64,000 nt of DNA, from the NCBI RefSeq assembly GCF_023634025.1, contig NZ_JALJCW010000001.1:781501-845500 (forward strand). Reading direction: 5' to 3'. Source of the DNA: Hanstruepera flava (GTDB lineage: Bacteria; Bacteroidota; Bacteroidia; Flavobacteriales; Flavobacteriaceae). The position numbers were made by a program, and so were the translations under genes. Shown piece by piece: positions 34,523 through 43,572 of this stretch (position 1 is the first letter of the stretch; each line of letters opens with the position of its first letter). The notes under the pieces are model-generated. The model had not been told where the DNA came from. It worked only from the letters and a program-made list of their open reading frames with translations, and searched no databases.

Positions 34523-35590
34523 ATGTCACATAATATAAAGCCAGGAGTTGCAACTGGACAAGAAGTTCAGGCTATATTTAAACTAGCTAAAGAAAAAGGA
34601 TTTGCCTTACCAGCAGTAAATGTTATTGGCTCAAGCAGCATTAATGGTGTTTTGGAAACTGCAAGAGATTTAAACGCACCCGTTATTATTCAATTTTCAA
34701 ATGGAGGTGCGGCATTTAACGCTGGAAAGGGTTTATCAAACGAAAATCAAAAAGCAGCTATTGCTGGAAGTATTGCTGGCGCAAAACATGTTCATCTTAT
34801 GGCTGAAGCCTATGGTGTTCCCGTAATTTTACATACAGACCATTGTGCCAAAAAATTATTGCCTTGGATAGACGGATTATTGGAGGCCAGCGAAAAACAC
34901 TTTGCTGAAACTGGAAAATCACTATACAGTTCGCATATGATAGATTTAAGTGAAGAGCCTATTGAAGAAAACATTGAAATATGCAAACAATATCTTGCGC
35001 GTATGAGCAAGATAGGTATGACCCTAGAAATAGAATTAGGTATTACTGGTGGTGAAGAAGATGGCGTAGACAATACAGATGTCGACGATTCAAAACTATA
35101 CACCCAACCAGAAGAGGTAGCCTACGCTTACGAAGAGTTAAGTAAAGTGAGTAACCAATTTACAATAGCTGCGGCTTTTGGTAATGTTCATGGTGTTTAC
35201 AAACCTGGAAATGTAAAACTAACGCCTAAAATTCTTAAAAATTCTCAAGAATATGTATCTAACAAGTTTGGTTTAGGACATAATCATATCGATTTTGTTT
35301 TTCATGGTGGATCAGGTTCAACTGTAGAAGAAATTCGTGAGGCCATAGGATATGGTGTAATAAAAATGAATATTGATACAGATATGCAATATGCCTTTAT
35401 GAGTGGGGTTCGCGATTATATGAAAGAAAAAGAAGCTTATCTGGCCAGTCAAATTGGAAACCCAGAGGGTGATGATGTACCAAATAAAAAACACTACGAT
35501 CCTAGAGTATGGTTACGAAAAGGCGAAAATGCTTTTGTCGATCGTTTAAAAAAGGCGTTTGAAGACCTTAATAATGTAAATACTTTATAA
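34523..35590 (+). CDS. fbaA: Class II fructose-bisphosphate aldolase
   Basis: Cleaves fructose-1,6-bisphosphate in glycolysis with a Zn ion. The 355 residues include the zinc/catalytic HTDHCAKK (Asp106 catalytic, His107 Zn), EIELGITGGEEDGVDN, FGNVHGVYKPGN, and the phosphate-binding FHGGSGSTVEEI. It is of the E. coli FbaA (class IIA) length. It has its own -7 box; accD follows 35 bases on. Confidence 0.97.
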   Translation: MSHNIKPGVATGQEVQAIFKLAKEKGFALPAVNVIGSSSINGVLETARDLNAPVIIQFSNGGAAFNAGKGLSNENQKAAIAGSIAGAKHVHLMAEAYGVPVILHTDHCAKKLLPWIDGLLEASEKHFAETGKSLYSSHMIDLSEEPIEENIEICKQYLARMSKIGMTLEIELGITGGEEDGVDNTDVDDSKLYTQPEEVAYAYEELSKVSNQFTIAAAFGNVHGVYKPGNVKLTPKILKNSQEYVSNKFGLGHNHIDFVFHGGSGSTVEEIREAIGYGVIKMNIDTDMQYAFMSGVRDYMKEKEAYLASQIGNPEGDDVPNKKHYDPRVWLRKGENAFVDRLKKAFEDLNNVNTL

Positions 35591-35625
35591 ATTTGCACCC
35601 TAACTAACATCTAAAGGAAATAGTA

Positions 35626-36483
35626 ATGGCTTGGTTTAAAAGGAAAGAAAAGGGGATTCAAACCTCTACGGAACAGAAGAAAGATACGCCTAGAGGTTTA
35701 TGGTATAAATCTCCAACAGGTAAAATAGTTGATGCAAAAGAATTGGAACAAAACTATTTTGTTAGCCCAGAAGATGGTTATCATGTGCGCATTGGTAGTA
35801 ATGAATATTTCAGCATCTTATTTGATGATAATAAGTATAAAGAATTAGACACCAAATTAGAGTCTAAAGATCCGTTAAAATTTGAAGACACTAAAAAGTA
35901 TCCTGATCGTTTAAAAGCTGCACAGGAAAAAACTAAACTAAAAGATGCTGTTCGTACGGCTGTTGGAAAATCCAAAGGAAAGGATTTGGTGGTAGCTTGT
36001 ATGGATTTTGCATTCATTGGAGGATCAATGGGTAGTGTTGTAGGTGAAAAAATAGCACGTGCAGCTGATTATTCCTTAAAAAAGAAAATTCCATTTATGA
36101 TTATCTCAAAATCAGGTGGAGCTCGTATGATGGAAGCCGCATTGTCACTTATGCAATTGGCAAAAACATCGGTTAAATTAGCTCAATTGGCTGATGCTGG
36201 TATTCCTTATATTTCTTTATGTACAGACCCTACAACGGGTGGAACCACGGCATCATTTGCTATGTTGGGCGATATTAATATTGCGGAACCTGGAGCCTTA
36301 ATTGGTTTTGCTGGACCTCGTGTTGTGCGTGATACTACAGGACAGGAATTACCTGAAGGATTTCAAACTTCCGAATTTTTATTGGAACATGGGTTTTTAG
36401 ATTTTATCACCCATAGAAAAGATTTAAAAAAGAAGGTTAATTTGTATATAGACTTAATTACCAATCAACCATTAAGAGAATAA
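35626..36483 (+). CDS. accD: Acetyl-CoA carboxylase carboxyltransferase beta subunit
   Basis: AccD with AccA transfers CO2 from carboxybiotin to acetyl-CoA to make malonyl-CoA. The 285-residue crotonase-fold domain is intact ([66 protein letters not shown]). The N-terminal region that in E. coli is a zinc ribbon with four cysteines aligns without gaps, but all four cysteines are replaced (Ser29, Gly32, Ser47, Asp50; KSPTGK and VSPEDG). I believe this is usual in the relatives of this organism. A terminator follows. Confidence 0.96.
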   Translation: MAWFKRKEKGIQTSTEQKKDTPRGLWYKSPTGKIVDAKELEQNYFVSPEDGYHVRIGSNEYFSILFDDNKYKELDTKLESKDPLKFEDTKKYPDRLKAAQEKTKLKDAVRTAVGKSKGKDLVVACMDFAFIGGSMGSVVGEKIARAADYSLKKKIPFMIISKSGGARMMEAALSLMQLAKTSVKLAQLADAGIPYISLCTDPTTGGTTASFAMLGDINIAEPGALIGFAGPRVVRDTTGQELPEGFQTSEFLLEHGFLDFITHRKDLKKKVNLYIDLITNQPLRE

Positions 36484-36514
36484 AAAAAGCGACCAAAAAA
36501 GGTCGCTTTTTTTT
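36483..36514. terminator. Bidirectional intrinsic terminator
   Basis: Stem AAAAGCGACC (36485-36494) with GGTCGCTTTT (36501-36510), an A loop, and long A- and T-runs on either side, between accD and the convergent lipoprotein gene. Confidence 0.9.
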
Positions 36515-36528
36515 ATGCTTATTTAAAT

Positions 36529-37374
36529 TTATCTTAAAACAATATCTATTGTATTACCATTATTAAAAGTAAAGGTTCCTAAATTATCACATTCTCCAGC
36601 ACCATAATCTAAAACACCGCCAAAAAAAGTACGTTGAACATCAATAGATCCGGCTACAAAATGATAACAAGTTGCTTCTCTTCGTAAAGGTAACACAGAT
36701 TCATAAGTGTGTGAATTACCGCTGGCAAAGTTGGCATTCCAATAACCAGTAACTTCCCAAACATTATCTGTAAAAACTCCCGATCCGTGACCTTCAATCC
36801 ACTCTCTTACAACTTGTCCGTCACGTGAAGCTTGAACGCCATTGGGCCAAACAACTGTTAAGTCAACCGTATGTGTAAATTGTGGGTTTCCATTGGTATT
36901 TGATAATTCCTTTAAAATAGAGTTACTTCCAATAACTTGTTTCCTATCAAAATAAAAATCGTTTAATACATAACCTAGTGTAATTTGTTGTGCTTGAGGA
37001 TCACGCGTATATGTTAATACAATTTGACCACGATACACATGACCACGCACCATACAATCATCATCACCAAAATCAATGGTTAATTCTCTAAAATTTTGTT
37101 GAGCCACTAATGTAACCGTTACACAGTCTGGCATGTTTCTTCTAGAAACTGACATTCCACGCGCTTCGGCATCTTCCTGATCTTCATAAATGTCAATAAT
37201 AAAATCTTCTAATGCAGCAGAAACTTGATCCATTTCGGCAGATTGCACAACTTCAGATACATTCTGTTCTTCAGAAACTGGATCTGATGTTTCATTTTCG
37301 GTACATGCAGTAAAAGTCAGCCCTAAAACCACAAGAGCTAAAACCACCTTTGTTAATTTAAATGTTTTCATCAT
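36529..37374 (-). CDS. Lipoprotein of unknown function
   Basis: A 281-residue exported lipoprotein: a basic start, hydrophobic core VVLALVVLGLTFTAC and lipobox Cys about residue 24, then TENETSDPVSEE, an acidic stretch resembling the lipoprotein export signal that sends Bacteroidota lipoproteins to the surface. A linker to about residue 75 leads to a beta-rich domain with two nearby cysteines (NMPDCVTVTL; DDDCMVRG) and two more near the C terminus (ATCYHFVAG; AGECDNLG). I do not recognise a family. ATG codons at 37374 and 37371 are adjacent, so the start is uncertain by one residue. Confidence 0.75.
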   Translation of the reverse strand: MMKTFKLTKVVLALVVLGLTFTACTENETSDPVSEEQNVSEVVQSAEMDQVSAALEDFIIDIYEDQEDAEARGMSVSRRNMPDCVTVTLVAQQNFRELTIDFGDDDCMVRGHVYRGQIVLTYTRDPQAQQITLGYVLNDFYFDRKQVIGSNSILKELSNTNGNPQFTHTVDLTVVWPNGVQASRDGQVVREWIEGHGSGVFTDNVWEVTGYWNANFASGNSHTYESVLPLRREATCYHFVAGSIDVQRTFFGGVLDYGAGECDNLGTFTFNNGNTIDIVLR

Positions 37375-37471
37375 TACTTTTTTATAGTTAATATAATGTT
37401 AAGACTGTATTATAACGCAAAGGTTTAATTAAAATTACTTTTTCAGAAGAAATAATTATTTTGAAGAAAAC

Positions 37472-37500
37472 TTGTAAATGGTTAAAAATTACTATATTTG
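37472..37500 (+). promoter_or_regulatory. rpsO promoter (TTG-N18-TATATTTG)
   Basis: TTG at 37472-37474, 18 bases, then TATATTTG at 37493-37500, 54 bases before the rpsO ATG. One base shorter than the usual 19-21 spacer. Confidence 0.55.
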
Positions 37501-37554
37501 CCGCTTGAAAGAAAGGCTTTCATATACATAACAATCATTTACAATAATATTAGC

Positions 37555-37824
37555 ATGTATTTAACTAAAGAAGTAAAAGAAGAGATTTTCTCTAAATACG
37601 GTAAAGGTAAAAACGATACCGGTACAGCAGAAGCTCAGATTGCGTTGTTTACGCACAGAATTAATCATTTAACAGAACACTTAAAACAAAATCGTAAAGA
37701 TTTTAATACGGAGCGTTCATTAGTAAAGCTAGTAGGTAAGCGTCGTGCATTACTTGACTACTTAACTAAAAAGGATATCATGAGATATCGTGCCATAGTT
37801 AAAGAATTAGGATTAAGAAAATAA
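37555..37824 (+). CDS. rpsO: 30S ribosomal protein S15
   Basis: Binds 16S rRNA and helps assemble the small-subunit platform. The standard 89-residue protein starts at the ATG at 37555 (YLTKEVKEEIFSKYG); the frame is open further upstream to 37498, but this lies at the promoter box. The conserved GTAEAQIALFTHRINHLTEHLK and RSLVKLVGKRRALLDYL are present. rpsO followed by pnp is a classical pair; a terminator and a repeat lie between them here. Confidence 0.97.
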   Translation: MYLTKEVKEEIFSKYGKGKNDTGTAEAQIALFTHRINHLTEHLKQNRKDFNTERSLVKLVGKRRALLDYLTKKDIMRYRAIVKELGLRK

Positions 37825-37833
37825 TCACAGAAT

Positions 37834-37857
37834 AAGAGGCTTTACGCCTCTTTTTTG
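37834..37857 (+). terminator. Terminator after rpsO
   Basis: Stem AGAGGC (37835-37840) with GCCTCT (37846-37851), loop TTTAC, followed by a T-run. Short but well-formed. Confidence 0.7.
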
Positions 37858-37877
37858 TTTTATAATAACGTTACAAT

Positions 37878-37976
37878 GTCATTACGAGAAATGTAACTAG
37901 TCTGCGTTGAGCGCAGTCGAAACGTGGAAATCTCAATAGATTGCCACATCACGCCAAAAGCGTGATTCGTAATGAC
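37878..37976. repeat. Palindromic dispersed repeat, copy 2
   Basis: Between rpsO and pnp. Outer inverted arms GTCATTACGA (37878-37887) and TCGTAATGAC (37967-37976) are perfect. Inside are several smaller hairpins: CTGCG/CGCAG around 37902-37916, AATCT/AGATT around 37929-37942, and CACGC/GCGTG around 37951-37965. The outer arms and the AGATTGCCACATC word are shared with copy 1 at 6854-6942. Confidence 0.75.
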
Positions 37977-38094
37977 AATAGAAGAAGCTAATTATAGTTT
38001 TTCATTGGTCTCACAACAACTACACAACAACACAACGACCATTGTTTAACTGAATTCTAATGCACTAAAACATTAGAATTAGAATTAAAAATTT

Positions 38095-40344
38095 ATGATT
38101 CCAAAAGTATTTAAAGAGGTCATAGACCTTGGTGATGGTAGAGAAATTTCTATCGAAACCGGAAAACTAGCAAAGCAGGCACATGGTTCTGTTGTTGTTC
38201 AATCTGGAAACTGTATGTTATTATGCACCGTTGTTTCCAACTACAAACAAGCTGATGTTGACTTTTTACCCTTAACAGTAGATTATCGTGAAAAATTTGC
38301 TGCGGCTGGTCGTTATCCAGGTGGATTCTTTAAAAGAGAAGCCAGACCTAGTGATGGCGAAGTATTAACTATGCGTTTAGTAGACCGTGTATTACGTCCG
38401 CTATTCCCAAAAGATTATCACAGTGAAACGCAAGTTATGATTCAATTGATGTCTCATGACGAGAATGTGATGCCAGATGCTATGGCTGGTTTAGCTGCTT
38501 CTGCGGCTATTCAATTAAGTGATTTACCTTTTGAATGTCCTATTTCTGAAGTCCGCGTAGGTAGAGTAAATGGCGAATTTGTCATTAACCCAACATTATC
38601 GCAATTAGAAGAATCTGATATCGATATGATGATTGGTGCTTCGGCAGATTCTGTTATGATGGTTGAAGGTGAAATGGATGAGATTTCTGAAGAAGAAATG
38701 ACTGAAGCAATCAAAGCTGCGCATGAAGCCATTAAAGTACAATGTGATGCTCAAGTGCGATTAGCTGAAGCATTCGGAAAGAAAGAAGTACGTGAATATG
38801 AGCCAGAACGCGAAGATGAAGAATTAGCAAAGAAAATTCACGATATGGCATACGATAAAGTATATGCTGTTGCAAAAGCAGGCTCTTCTAAACATGAAAG
38901 AGGCGCTGCATTTGCCGAAATAAAAGAAGACATATTAGCTACTTTTTCTGAAGAAGAATTGGAAGATATTGGCGGATTGGTATCTAAATACTACAGTAAA
39001 GCTGAAAAAGCTGCTGTACGTGATTTAACACTTAACGAAGGGTTAAGATTAGATGGTCGTAAGACTGATGAAATTAGACCAATTTGGTGTGAGGTTGATT
39101 ATTTACCATCCACTCATGGTTCAGCCATCTTTACACGTGGTGAAACTCAAGCATTGGCAACGGTAACGTTAGGAACTTCTAGAGAAGCCAACCAAATTGA
39201 TATGCCATCTTTTGAAGGTGAAGAACGTTTCTATCTACACTATAACTTCCCGCCTTTTTCAACTGGTGAAGCAAGACCAATTCGTGGCACATCGCGTCGT
39301 GAAGTAGGACATGGTAACTTGGCCCAACGTGCATTAAAAGGCATGGTTCCTGAAGATTGCCCATACACCGTACGTGTGGTTTCAGAAGTATTGGAATCTA
39401 ACGGTTCATCTTCTATGGCAACGGTTTGTTCGGGAACTATGGCGCTTATGGATGCTGGTGTTCAAATGAAAAAACCGGTTTCAGGTATCGCCATGGGATT
39501 AATTACAGATGTTGAGTCTGGAAAATACGCTGTATTATCTGATATTTTAGGTGATGAGGACCATTTAGGTGACATGGACTTTAAAGTTACTGGAACAGCC
39601 GATGGTATTACGGCTTGCCAAATGGACATTAAGGTAAAAGGCCTATCGTATGAGATTTTAGTGAATGCCTTAAAACAAGCTCGTGATGGTCGTTTACATA
39701 TCCTTGAAAAATTAACCGATACTATTGCTACACCTAATGCAGATGTAAAACCACATGCTCCAAAAATGGTTACAGCTATTTTACCTAATGAACTTATTGG
39801 CGCATTCATTGGTCCTGGTGGAAAAGTGATTCAAGAATTACAAAAGGAAACCAAAACAACTATCGTTATCAATGAAGACCCAGTAACTGAAGAAGGTATT
39901 GTAGAAATTCTTGGTACAGATCAAGAAGGTATCGATATGGTATTAGCCAAAATTGATTCCTTGAAATTTAAACCAGAAGTAGGTAGCATTTACGAAGTAA
40001 AGGTCATAAAAATGCTTGATTTTGGTGCAGTTGTTGAATATACTGAAGCTCCTGGAAATGAAGTATTATTACATGTGAGCGAATTAGCTTGGGAGCGCAC
40101 AGAAAATGTATCAGATGTTGTAAACATGGGAGACGTTTTTGATGTAAAATACTTTGGTATTGACTCAAGAACCAAAAAGGAAAAAGTATCCCGTAAGGCT
40201 ATTTTACCAAAACCGGAAGGTTGGCAAGATAGACCAAAACGCGAAAATAACCGTGGAGGCAATAACAATCGCGGACGCGATAATCGTGGCCGTGACAACC
40301 GTCGTGATGACAGAAAACCACGTGAGGGTAATAAAGGAGAATAA
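38095..40344 (+). CDS. pnp: Polyribonucleotide nucleotidyltransferase (PNPase)
   Basis: Phosphorolytic 3'-5' exoribonuclease, part of the RNA decay machinery. The 749 residues hold two RNase PH domains ([21 protein letters not shown]; then [27 protein letters not shown]), an alpha-helical linker, a KH domain with [14 protein letters not shown], and an S1 domain ([20 protein letters not shown]). The C-terminal 40 residues are a basic, Arg/Asn/Gly-rich low-complexity tail, typical of RNA-binding regions. The ATG is preceded by a 270-base gap. Confidence 0.97.
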   Translation: MIPKVFKEVIDLGDGREISIETGKLAKQAHGSVVVQSGNCMLLCTVVSNYKQADVDFLPLTVDYREKFAAAGRYPGGFFKREARPSDGEVLTMRLVDRVLRPLFPKDYHSETQVMIQLMSHDENVMPDAMAGLAASAAIQLSDLPFECPISEVRVGRVNGEFVINPTLSQLEESDIDMMIGASADSVMMVEGEMDEISEEEMTEAIKAAHEAIKVQCDAQVRLAEAFGKKEVREYEPEREDEELAKKIHDMAYDKVYAVAKAGSSKHERGAAFAEIKEDILATFSEEELEDIGGLVSKYYSKAEKAAVRDLTLNEGLRLDGRKTDEIRPIWCEVDYLPSTHGSAIFTRGETQALATVTLGTSREANQIDMPSFEGEERFYLHYNFPPFSTGEARPIRGTSRREVGHGNLAQRALKGMVPEDCPYTVRVVSEVLESNGSSSMATVCSGTMALMDAGVQMKKPVSGIAMGLITDVESGKYAVLSDILGDEDHLGDMDFKVTGTADGITACQMDIKVKGLSYEILVNALKQARDGRLHILEKLTDTIATPNADVKPHAPKMVTAILPNELIGAFIGPGGKVIQELQKETKTTIVINEDPVTEEGIVEILGTDQEGIDMVLAKIDSLKFKPEVGSIYEVKVIKMLDFGAVVEYTEAPGNEVLLHVSELAWERTENVSDVVNMGDVFDVKYFGIDSRTKKEKVSRKAILPKPEGWQDRPKRENNRGGNNNRGRDNRGRDNRRDDRKPREGNKGE

Positions 40345-40361
40345 TATTATTTCTTAACAAT

Positions 40362-40396
40362 AAAAAAACCTCAAACTTGTCTTTGAGGTTTTTTTA
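40362..40396. terminator. Bidirectional terminator between pnp and lysR gene
   Basis: Stem AACCTCAAA (40367-40375) with TTTGAGGTT (40382-40390), with A-run and T-run, between convergent genes. Confidence 0.88.
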
Positions 40397-40397
40397 T

Positions 40398-41321
40398 TCA
40401 ATAATTTTTCAAGTAGCCAAAATGCTCTTCAATAATAGCTGACTTATTGGTGTTTATATATTCTAATAATTTTTCTGCTACCGGAGATAGTTTTTTGGTA
40501 TTCAACCAGATCAAACTCCAATTTGTAATTATTGGTAAACCTTTTACTGGAATAATTTGAAGTTCATTACTCGCAAGTGCGTTTTTTATACCTATTACTG
40601 GCATTATTGAAAATCCTAATCCGGAAATGACTGCTTGCTTTAAAGCCTCATTAGATGTTAACTCCATGGTTTTATAAGTTGAAACCTTCCTTGACTCTAT
40701 AAAGGTTTCCATTGCTAAACGAGTAGCTGAACCTTGCTCTCTGTATATTAATGGTAGTTTCTGGATTTCAGAAATAGATAAATATTTAGTTTTTAATTTA
40801 TAATCCTTTGGACCAACCATGTATAGCTTATTCTTCATTAATTCTATTCGGTTTACCTTTAAGTTTTTAGGAATTGTAGACACCATGGCAAAATCCACTT
40901 CATTGTTTTCTAAAGCTTGCAAAACATTTGATTTATTTGTTACATCCATATTAAGATCTACACCTCTGTTAGCATTTATGAATTCTGAAATAAAATATGG
41001 CATGACATATTTTGCAGTAGAAACTATGGCAATTTTTATTTTACCTGCTAGCTCTCCTTGATAAGACAATGCCTTATAGTTGATGGCCTCAACTTCACCC
41101 AATATTTTTTTGGCTGCCAAGGCTATTTCTTCACCAAAATCTGTTATATAAATCTTTCGTCCTACTACTTCAAATAACGGTATATTAAATTGATCTTGGA
41201 ATTTTTTTAATTGAATTGATACCGCAGGTTGTGTTAAAAAAAGAGCTTCTGATGCCTTTGTAACACTCTTCAAATCTGATACTTTCAAGAATATCTCTAA
41301 TTGATGTAAAGTATAGTTCAT
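40398..41321 (-). CDS. LysR-type transcriptional regulator
   Basis: A 307-residue LTTR. The N terminus (NYTLHQLEIFLKVSDLKSVTKASEALFLTQPAVSIQLKKFQ, residues 2-42 read in pieces) is a canonical winged-helix DNA-binding domain, followed by an effector-binding domain with PLIYREQGSATRLAMETFIE. It is divergent from the small-membrane-protein/sbtA operon, so it most likely controls it. By context it resembles the CbbR/CcmR/CmpR-type regulators of carbon genes; that is inference. Confidence 0.9.
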   Translation of the reverse strand: MNYTLHQLEIFLKVSDLKSVTKASEALFLTQPAVSIQLKKFQDQFNIPLFEVVGRKIYITDFGEEIALAAKKILGEVEAINYKALSYQGELAGKIKIAIVSTAKYVMPYFISEFINANRGVDLNMDVTNKSNVLQALENNEVDFAMVSTIPKNLKVNRIELMKNKLYMVGPKDYKLKTKYLSISEIQKLPLIYREQGSATRLAMETFIESRKVSTYKTMELTSNEALKQAVISGLGFSIMPVIGIKNALASNELQIIPVKGLPIITNWSLIWLNTKKLSPVAEKLLEYINTNKSAIIEEHFGYLKNY

Positions 41322-41405
41322 AAATTTTTAATATGTATTTCATAATAAATATAAATAAAAATATATAAATATAATACACCATCTTTGCATCAAAATATAA
41401 AAAAC

Positions 41406-41603
41406 ATGAAAGAAAAACTCGTTAAAAGCTTTAAGAAATTACAAAGTAAATCAATTGAAACTAGTGTCATATTAATGATGTTGATATTTTCACTTTTTAT
41501 ATATCTATCGTTAAAAAATGACGGACTCTTTGTTAAAGAAATTTTGATATGCGGTTTTATATCCTTGCTTGTACTATTTATTTCAAACATCGGAAAACAA
41601 TAA
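41406..41603 (+). CDS. Small two-helix membrane protein upstream of sbtA
   Basis: A 65-residue protein from the ATG at 41406 (KEKLVKSFKKLQSK), with a charged head and two predicted hydrophobic segments (about 20-38 and 45-60). No family recognised. The frame is open to 41385, but that TTG lies in a -7-like box (CATCTTTG), so I reject it. It begins the operon with sbtA 21 bases on and may be an accessory to the transporter. Confidence 0.6.
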   Translation: MKEKLVKSFKKLQSKSIETSVILMMLIFSLFIYLSLKNDGLFVKEILICGFISLLVLFISNIGKQ

Positions 41604-41624
41604 ATACAGAAATTAATATCAAAT

Positions 41625-42590
41625 ATGGATCTCCATTTACTAATTGACAATCTTACTAATCCAGCTTTATTATTCTTTTTTCTAGGAATTTTAGCAGTCC
41701 AATTAAAAAGCGATTTGCAGATTCCTGAAAATTCATCGAAATTTATTTCGCTTTACCTGCTTTTAGCAATTGGATTCAAAGGTGGACAAGAATTATCACA
41801 CAGCAATCTGAATATGGAAATAATTTGGTCATTATTATTCGGTGTTTTTTTAGCCATAGTTGTACCTATCTACACATTTTTGATTTTAAAGAAGAAATTT
41901 AGCCTTGAAAATTCCGGAGCAATTGCCGCTGCTTATGGTTCCGTTAGTGCAGTGACCTTTGTAACTGCCATTTCTTTTTTAGAATTAGAGCAGATTTCTT
42001 TTGGTGGACATATGGTGGCAGTCATGGCCCTTATGGAAGCACCATCAATAATGGTAGGCCTTGTTTTAATTACCATCTTTAAAGGTTCAAAAAACAAATC
42101 AGATGTACCTATAAAAACAGTATTATCACATGCCTTATTTAACGGAAGTGTTTTATTAATAATTGGAAGTTTAGTAATTGGTTATTTAGCTAGCGATGCT
42201 CAAGCCGAAGGCATCAAACCATTCACAACTGATATTTTTAAAGGCTTTTTGGCAGTATTTCTACTGGACATGGGAATTACTAGTGGAAAAAAACTAAAAG
42301 ATTTTATCAAGAAAGGTTGGTTTGCTCTATGGTTTGCAATTATAATTCCAATTATAAACGGCTCAATTGTAGCTTATACCAGTGGTATATTTTTAGAAAG
42401 TGTAGGCAACAGATTATTGTTTGCTATACTTGCTGCAAGTGCATCTTATATAGCTGTTCCTGCTGCCATGAAAATTGCCGTACCAAAAGCTAGTCCAAGT
42501 CTTTATATTCCAATGGCTCTTGCTATAACATTCCCGTTCAACATAACGTTAGGTATGCCACTTTACTTATGCATTATTAAATACTTTTAA
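41625..42590 (+). CDS. sbtA: SbtA-type sodium-dependent bicarbonate transporter
   Basis: A 321-residue membrane protein with about ten helices, matching the SbtA/DUF897 family of Na+/HCO3- symporters. Recognisable stretches are NPALLFFFLGILAVQLKSDLQIP, LAIGFKGGQEL, GAIAAAYGSVSAVTFVTAISFLE, MALMEAPSIMVGLVL and ASASYIAVPAAMKIAVPKASPSLYIPMALAITFPFN (read in pieces). It imports bicarbonate, useful for carboxylation by biotin enzymes in heterotrophs. Neither SbtB nor a carbonic anhydrase is seen in this window. It is in an operon with the small membrane protein and the 104-residue gene and opposite to a LysR regulator. Confidence 0.88.
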   Translation: MDLHLLIDNLTNPALLFFFLGILAVQLKSDLQIPENSSKFISLYLLLAIGFKGGQELSHSNLNMEIIWSLLFGVFLAIVVPIYTFLILKKKFSLENSGAIAAAYGSVSAVTFVTAISFLELEQISFGGHMVAVMALMEAPSIMVGLVLITIFKGSKNKSDVPIKTVLSHALFNGSVLLIIGSLVIGYLASDAQAEGIKPFTTDIFKGFLAVFLLDMGITSGKKLKDFIKKGWFALWFAIIIPIINGSIVAYTSGIFLESVGNRLLFAILAASASYIAVPAAMKIAVPKASPSLYIPMALAITFPFNITLGMPLYLCIIKYF

Positions 42591-42613
42591 AATAACTCTT
42601 AAAATTTATTATT

Positions 42614-42928
42614 ATGGAAAATACACTAGACGCAAAAAAAGAAAATTTATTAACTGAACAAAAAATTAAGCTTATTGATGGCTTATTTAGCGCTAAAGAA
42701 GCAGCAGACATAATTGATGCTGTTCTAAACATAAAAATAAACCATCATAAATTAAAAAGACTGTCTATAACTGAAGGAAACTCTAACGACTCATGTGAAT
42801 ACGATACAGGAAGAATCGATGAACTATTGAAAGCAAAACAAGATGCAAAAGAATATTTCAATTCTGTAAAAGAATTTGATGGTAGATTACGCATTAATAG
42901 TATGATAGACATCTCATTAGAACAATAA
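42614..42928 (+). CDS. Conserved hypothetical protein downstream of sbtA
   Basis: A 104-residue soluble, charged, mostly helical protein (KLIDGLFSAKEAADIIDAVLNIKINHHKLKRL). I recall similar Bacteroidota proteins with a KLIDG-xF-xxxEA start that carry no function. It is not a PII-like SbtB: it lacks the ferredoxin-like pattern. It is third in the sbtA operon, followed by a terminator. Confidence 0.65.
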   Translation: MENTLDAKKENLLTEQKIKLIDGLFSAKEAADIIDAVLNIKINHHKLKRLSITEGNSNDSCEYDTGRIDELLKAKQDAKEYFNSVKEFDGRLRINSMIDISLEQ

Positions 42929-42940
42929 GCAAATTATATA

Positions 42941-42972
42941 AAAAGCCCATCAAATTATTGATGGGCTTTTTA
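42941..42972. terminator. Bidirectional intrinsic terminator
   Basis: Stem AAAAGCCCATCAA (42941-42953) with TTGATGGGCTTTT (42958-42970), loop ATTA. Confidence 0.92.
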
Positions 42973-42993
42973 ATATTTGTTGATTATGACTGT

Positions 42994-43389
42994 CTATTTT
43001 GGTGTAAAACCATTCATGGCTTTCATTTGTTTATCATCTAAAACAGAACTCATACCTTTTTGAAAATCTTTATCCAATAATAAGGCATTTTGGACTTGTT
43101 CGTCAACTTTGCTAGTTTCACCAGAGCCAATTAACTTATCGGCACCAATGCCACTTAACATCTTTTGGAATTTTTCGCTCTTTAACTGACTTACAACTAA
43201 ACCAGAAACTTGTTTTTGTTGAGTCTCATTTAAATTTAATTTTTTAGCCAAACTTTCAACTTGATTAGCAGCTAAACCCTCAATCATAGAACTACTTGAA
43301 GCGGTTGTGCTTTTTGACATAGATGACAAGGTCTGTCCAGATACCTGCATTACACTAAATGCAAGGAATAAAAATAAAAGTTTTTTCAT
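42994..43389 (-). CDS. Secreted protein of unknown function
   Basis: A 131-residue exported protein with a signal peptide (KKLLFLFLAFSVMQVSGQ, cleavage after about residue 18). The rest is Ser/Thr-rich at first (SMSKSTTASSSS) and then helical and charged (KLNLNETQQKQVSGLVVSQLKSEKFQKML). I do not recognise the domain. LNLNETQQKQV resembles the helix start of Spy-like or RHS-style proteins, but the similarity is weak. Single gene, convergent with the sbtA operon and divergent from rpoD. Confidence 0.7.
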   Translation of the reverse strand: MKKLLFLFLAFSVMQVSGQTLSSMSKSTTASSSSMIEGLAANQVESLAKKLNLNETQQKQVSGLVVSQLKSEKFQKMLSGIGADKLIGSGETSKVDEQVQNALLLDKDFQKGMSSVLDDKQMKAMNGFTPK

Positions 43390-43494
43390 GATTATTTTTT
43401 TTTGTTAAAAATTGAATGTCAATATACTACATTACGTCCAAACATTTAAAAAAAACCTTCAATAAGGACTTATTTAAAGATTTCTTAAACTTTT

Positions 43495-43523
43495 TGTAAC
43501 AAAATACCCTTTTCTTACGTATA
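43495..43523 (+). promoter_or_regulatory. ECF-like promoter site upstream of rpoD
   Basis: TGTAAC (43495-43500), 17 bases, CGTATA (43518-43523), about 50 bases before the rpoD ATG. It shares the -35 word and the first three -10 bases with the two sites at 1695-1721 and 26568-26594. One base longer spacer and a different end to the -10. Confidence 0.35.
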
Positions 43524-43572
43524 ACTTATTAGAACATTAACGTTCGAACAATTAAATACAGAAATCCTTTAC

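Noticed and set aside
39462-39809. A 115-codon minus-strand frame within pnp
   Set aside because: Inside a highly conserved gene on the other strand; reads as shadow.
42614-42928. The 104-residue protein as an SbtB (PII-like) regulator of SbtA
   Set aside because: The sequence is helical and charged and shows no PII-type pattern; position alone is not sufficient.
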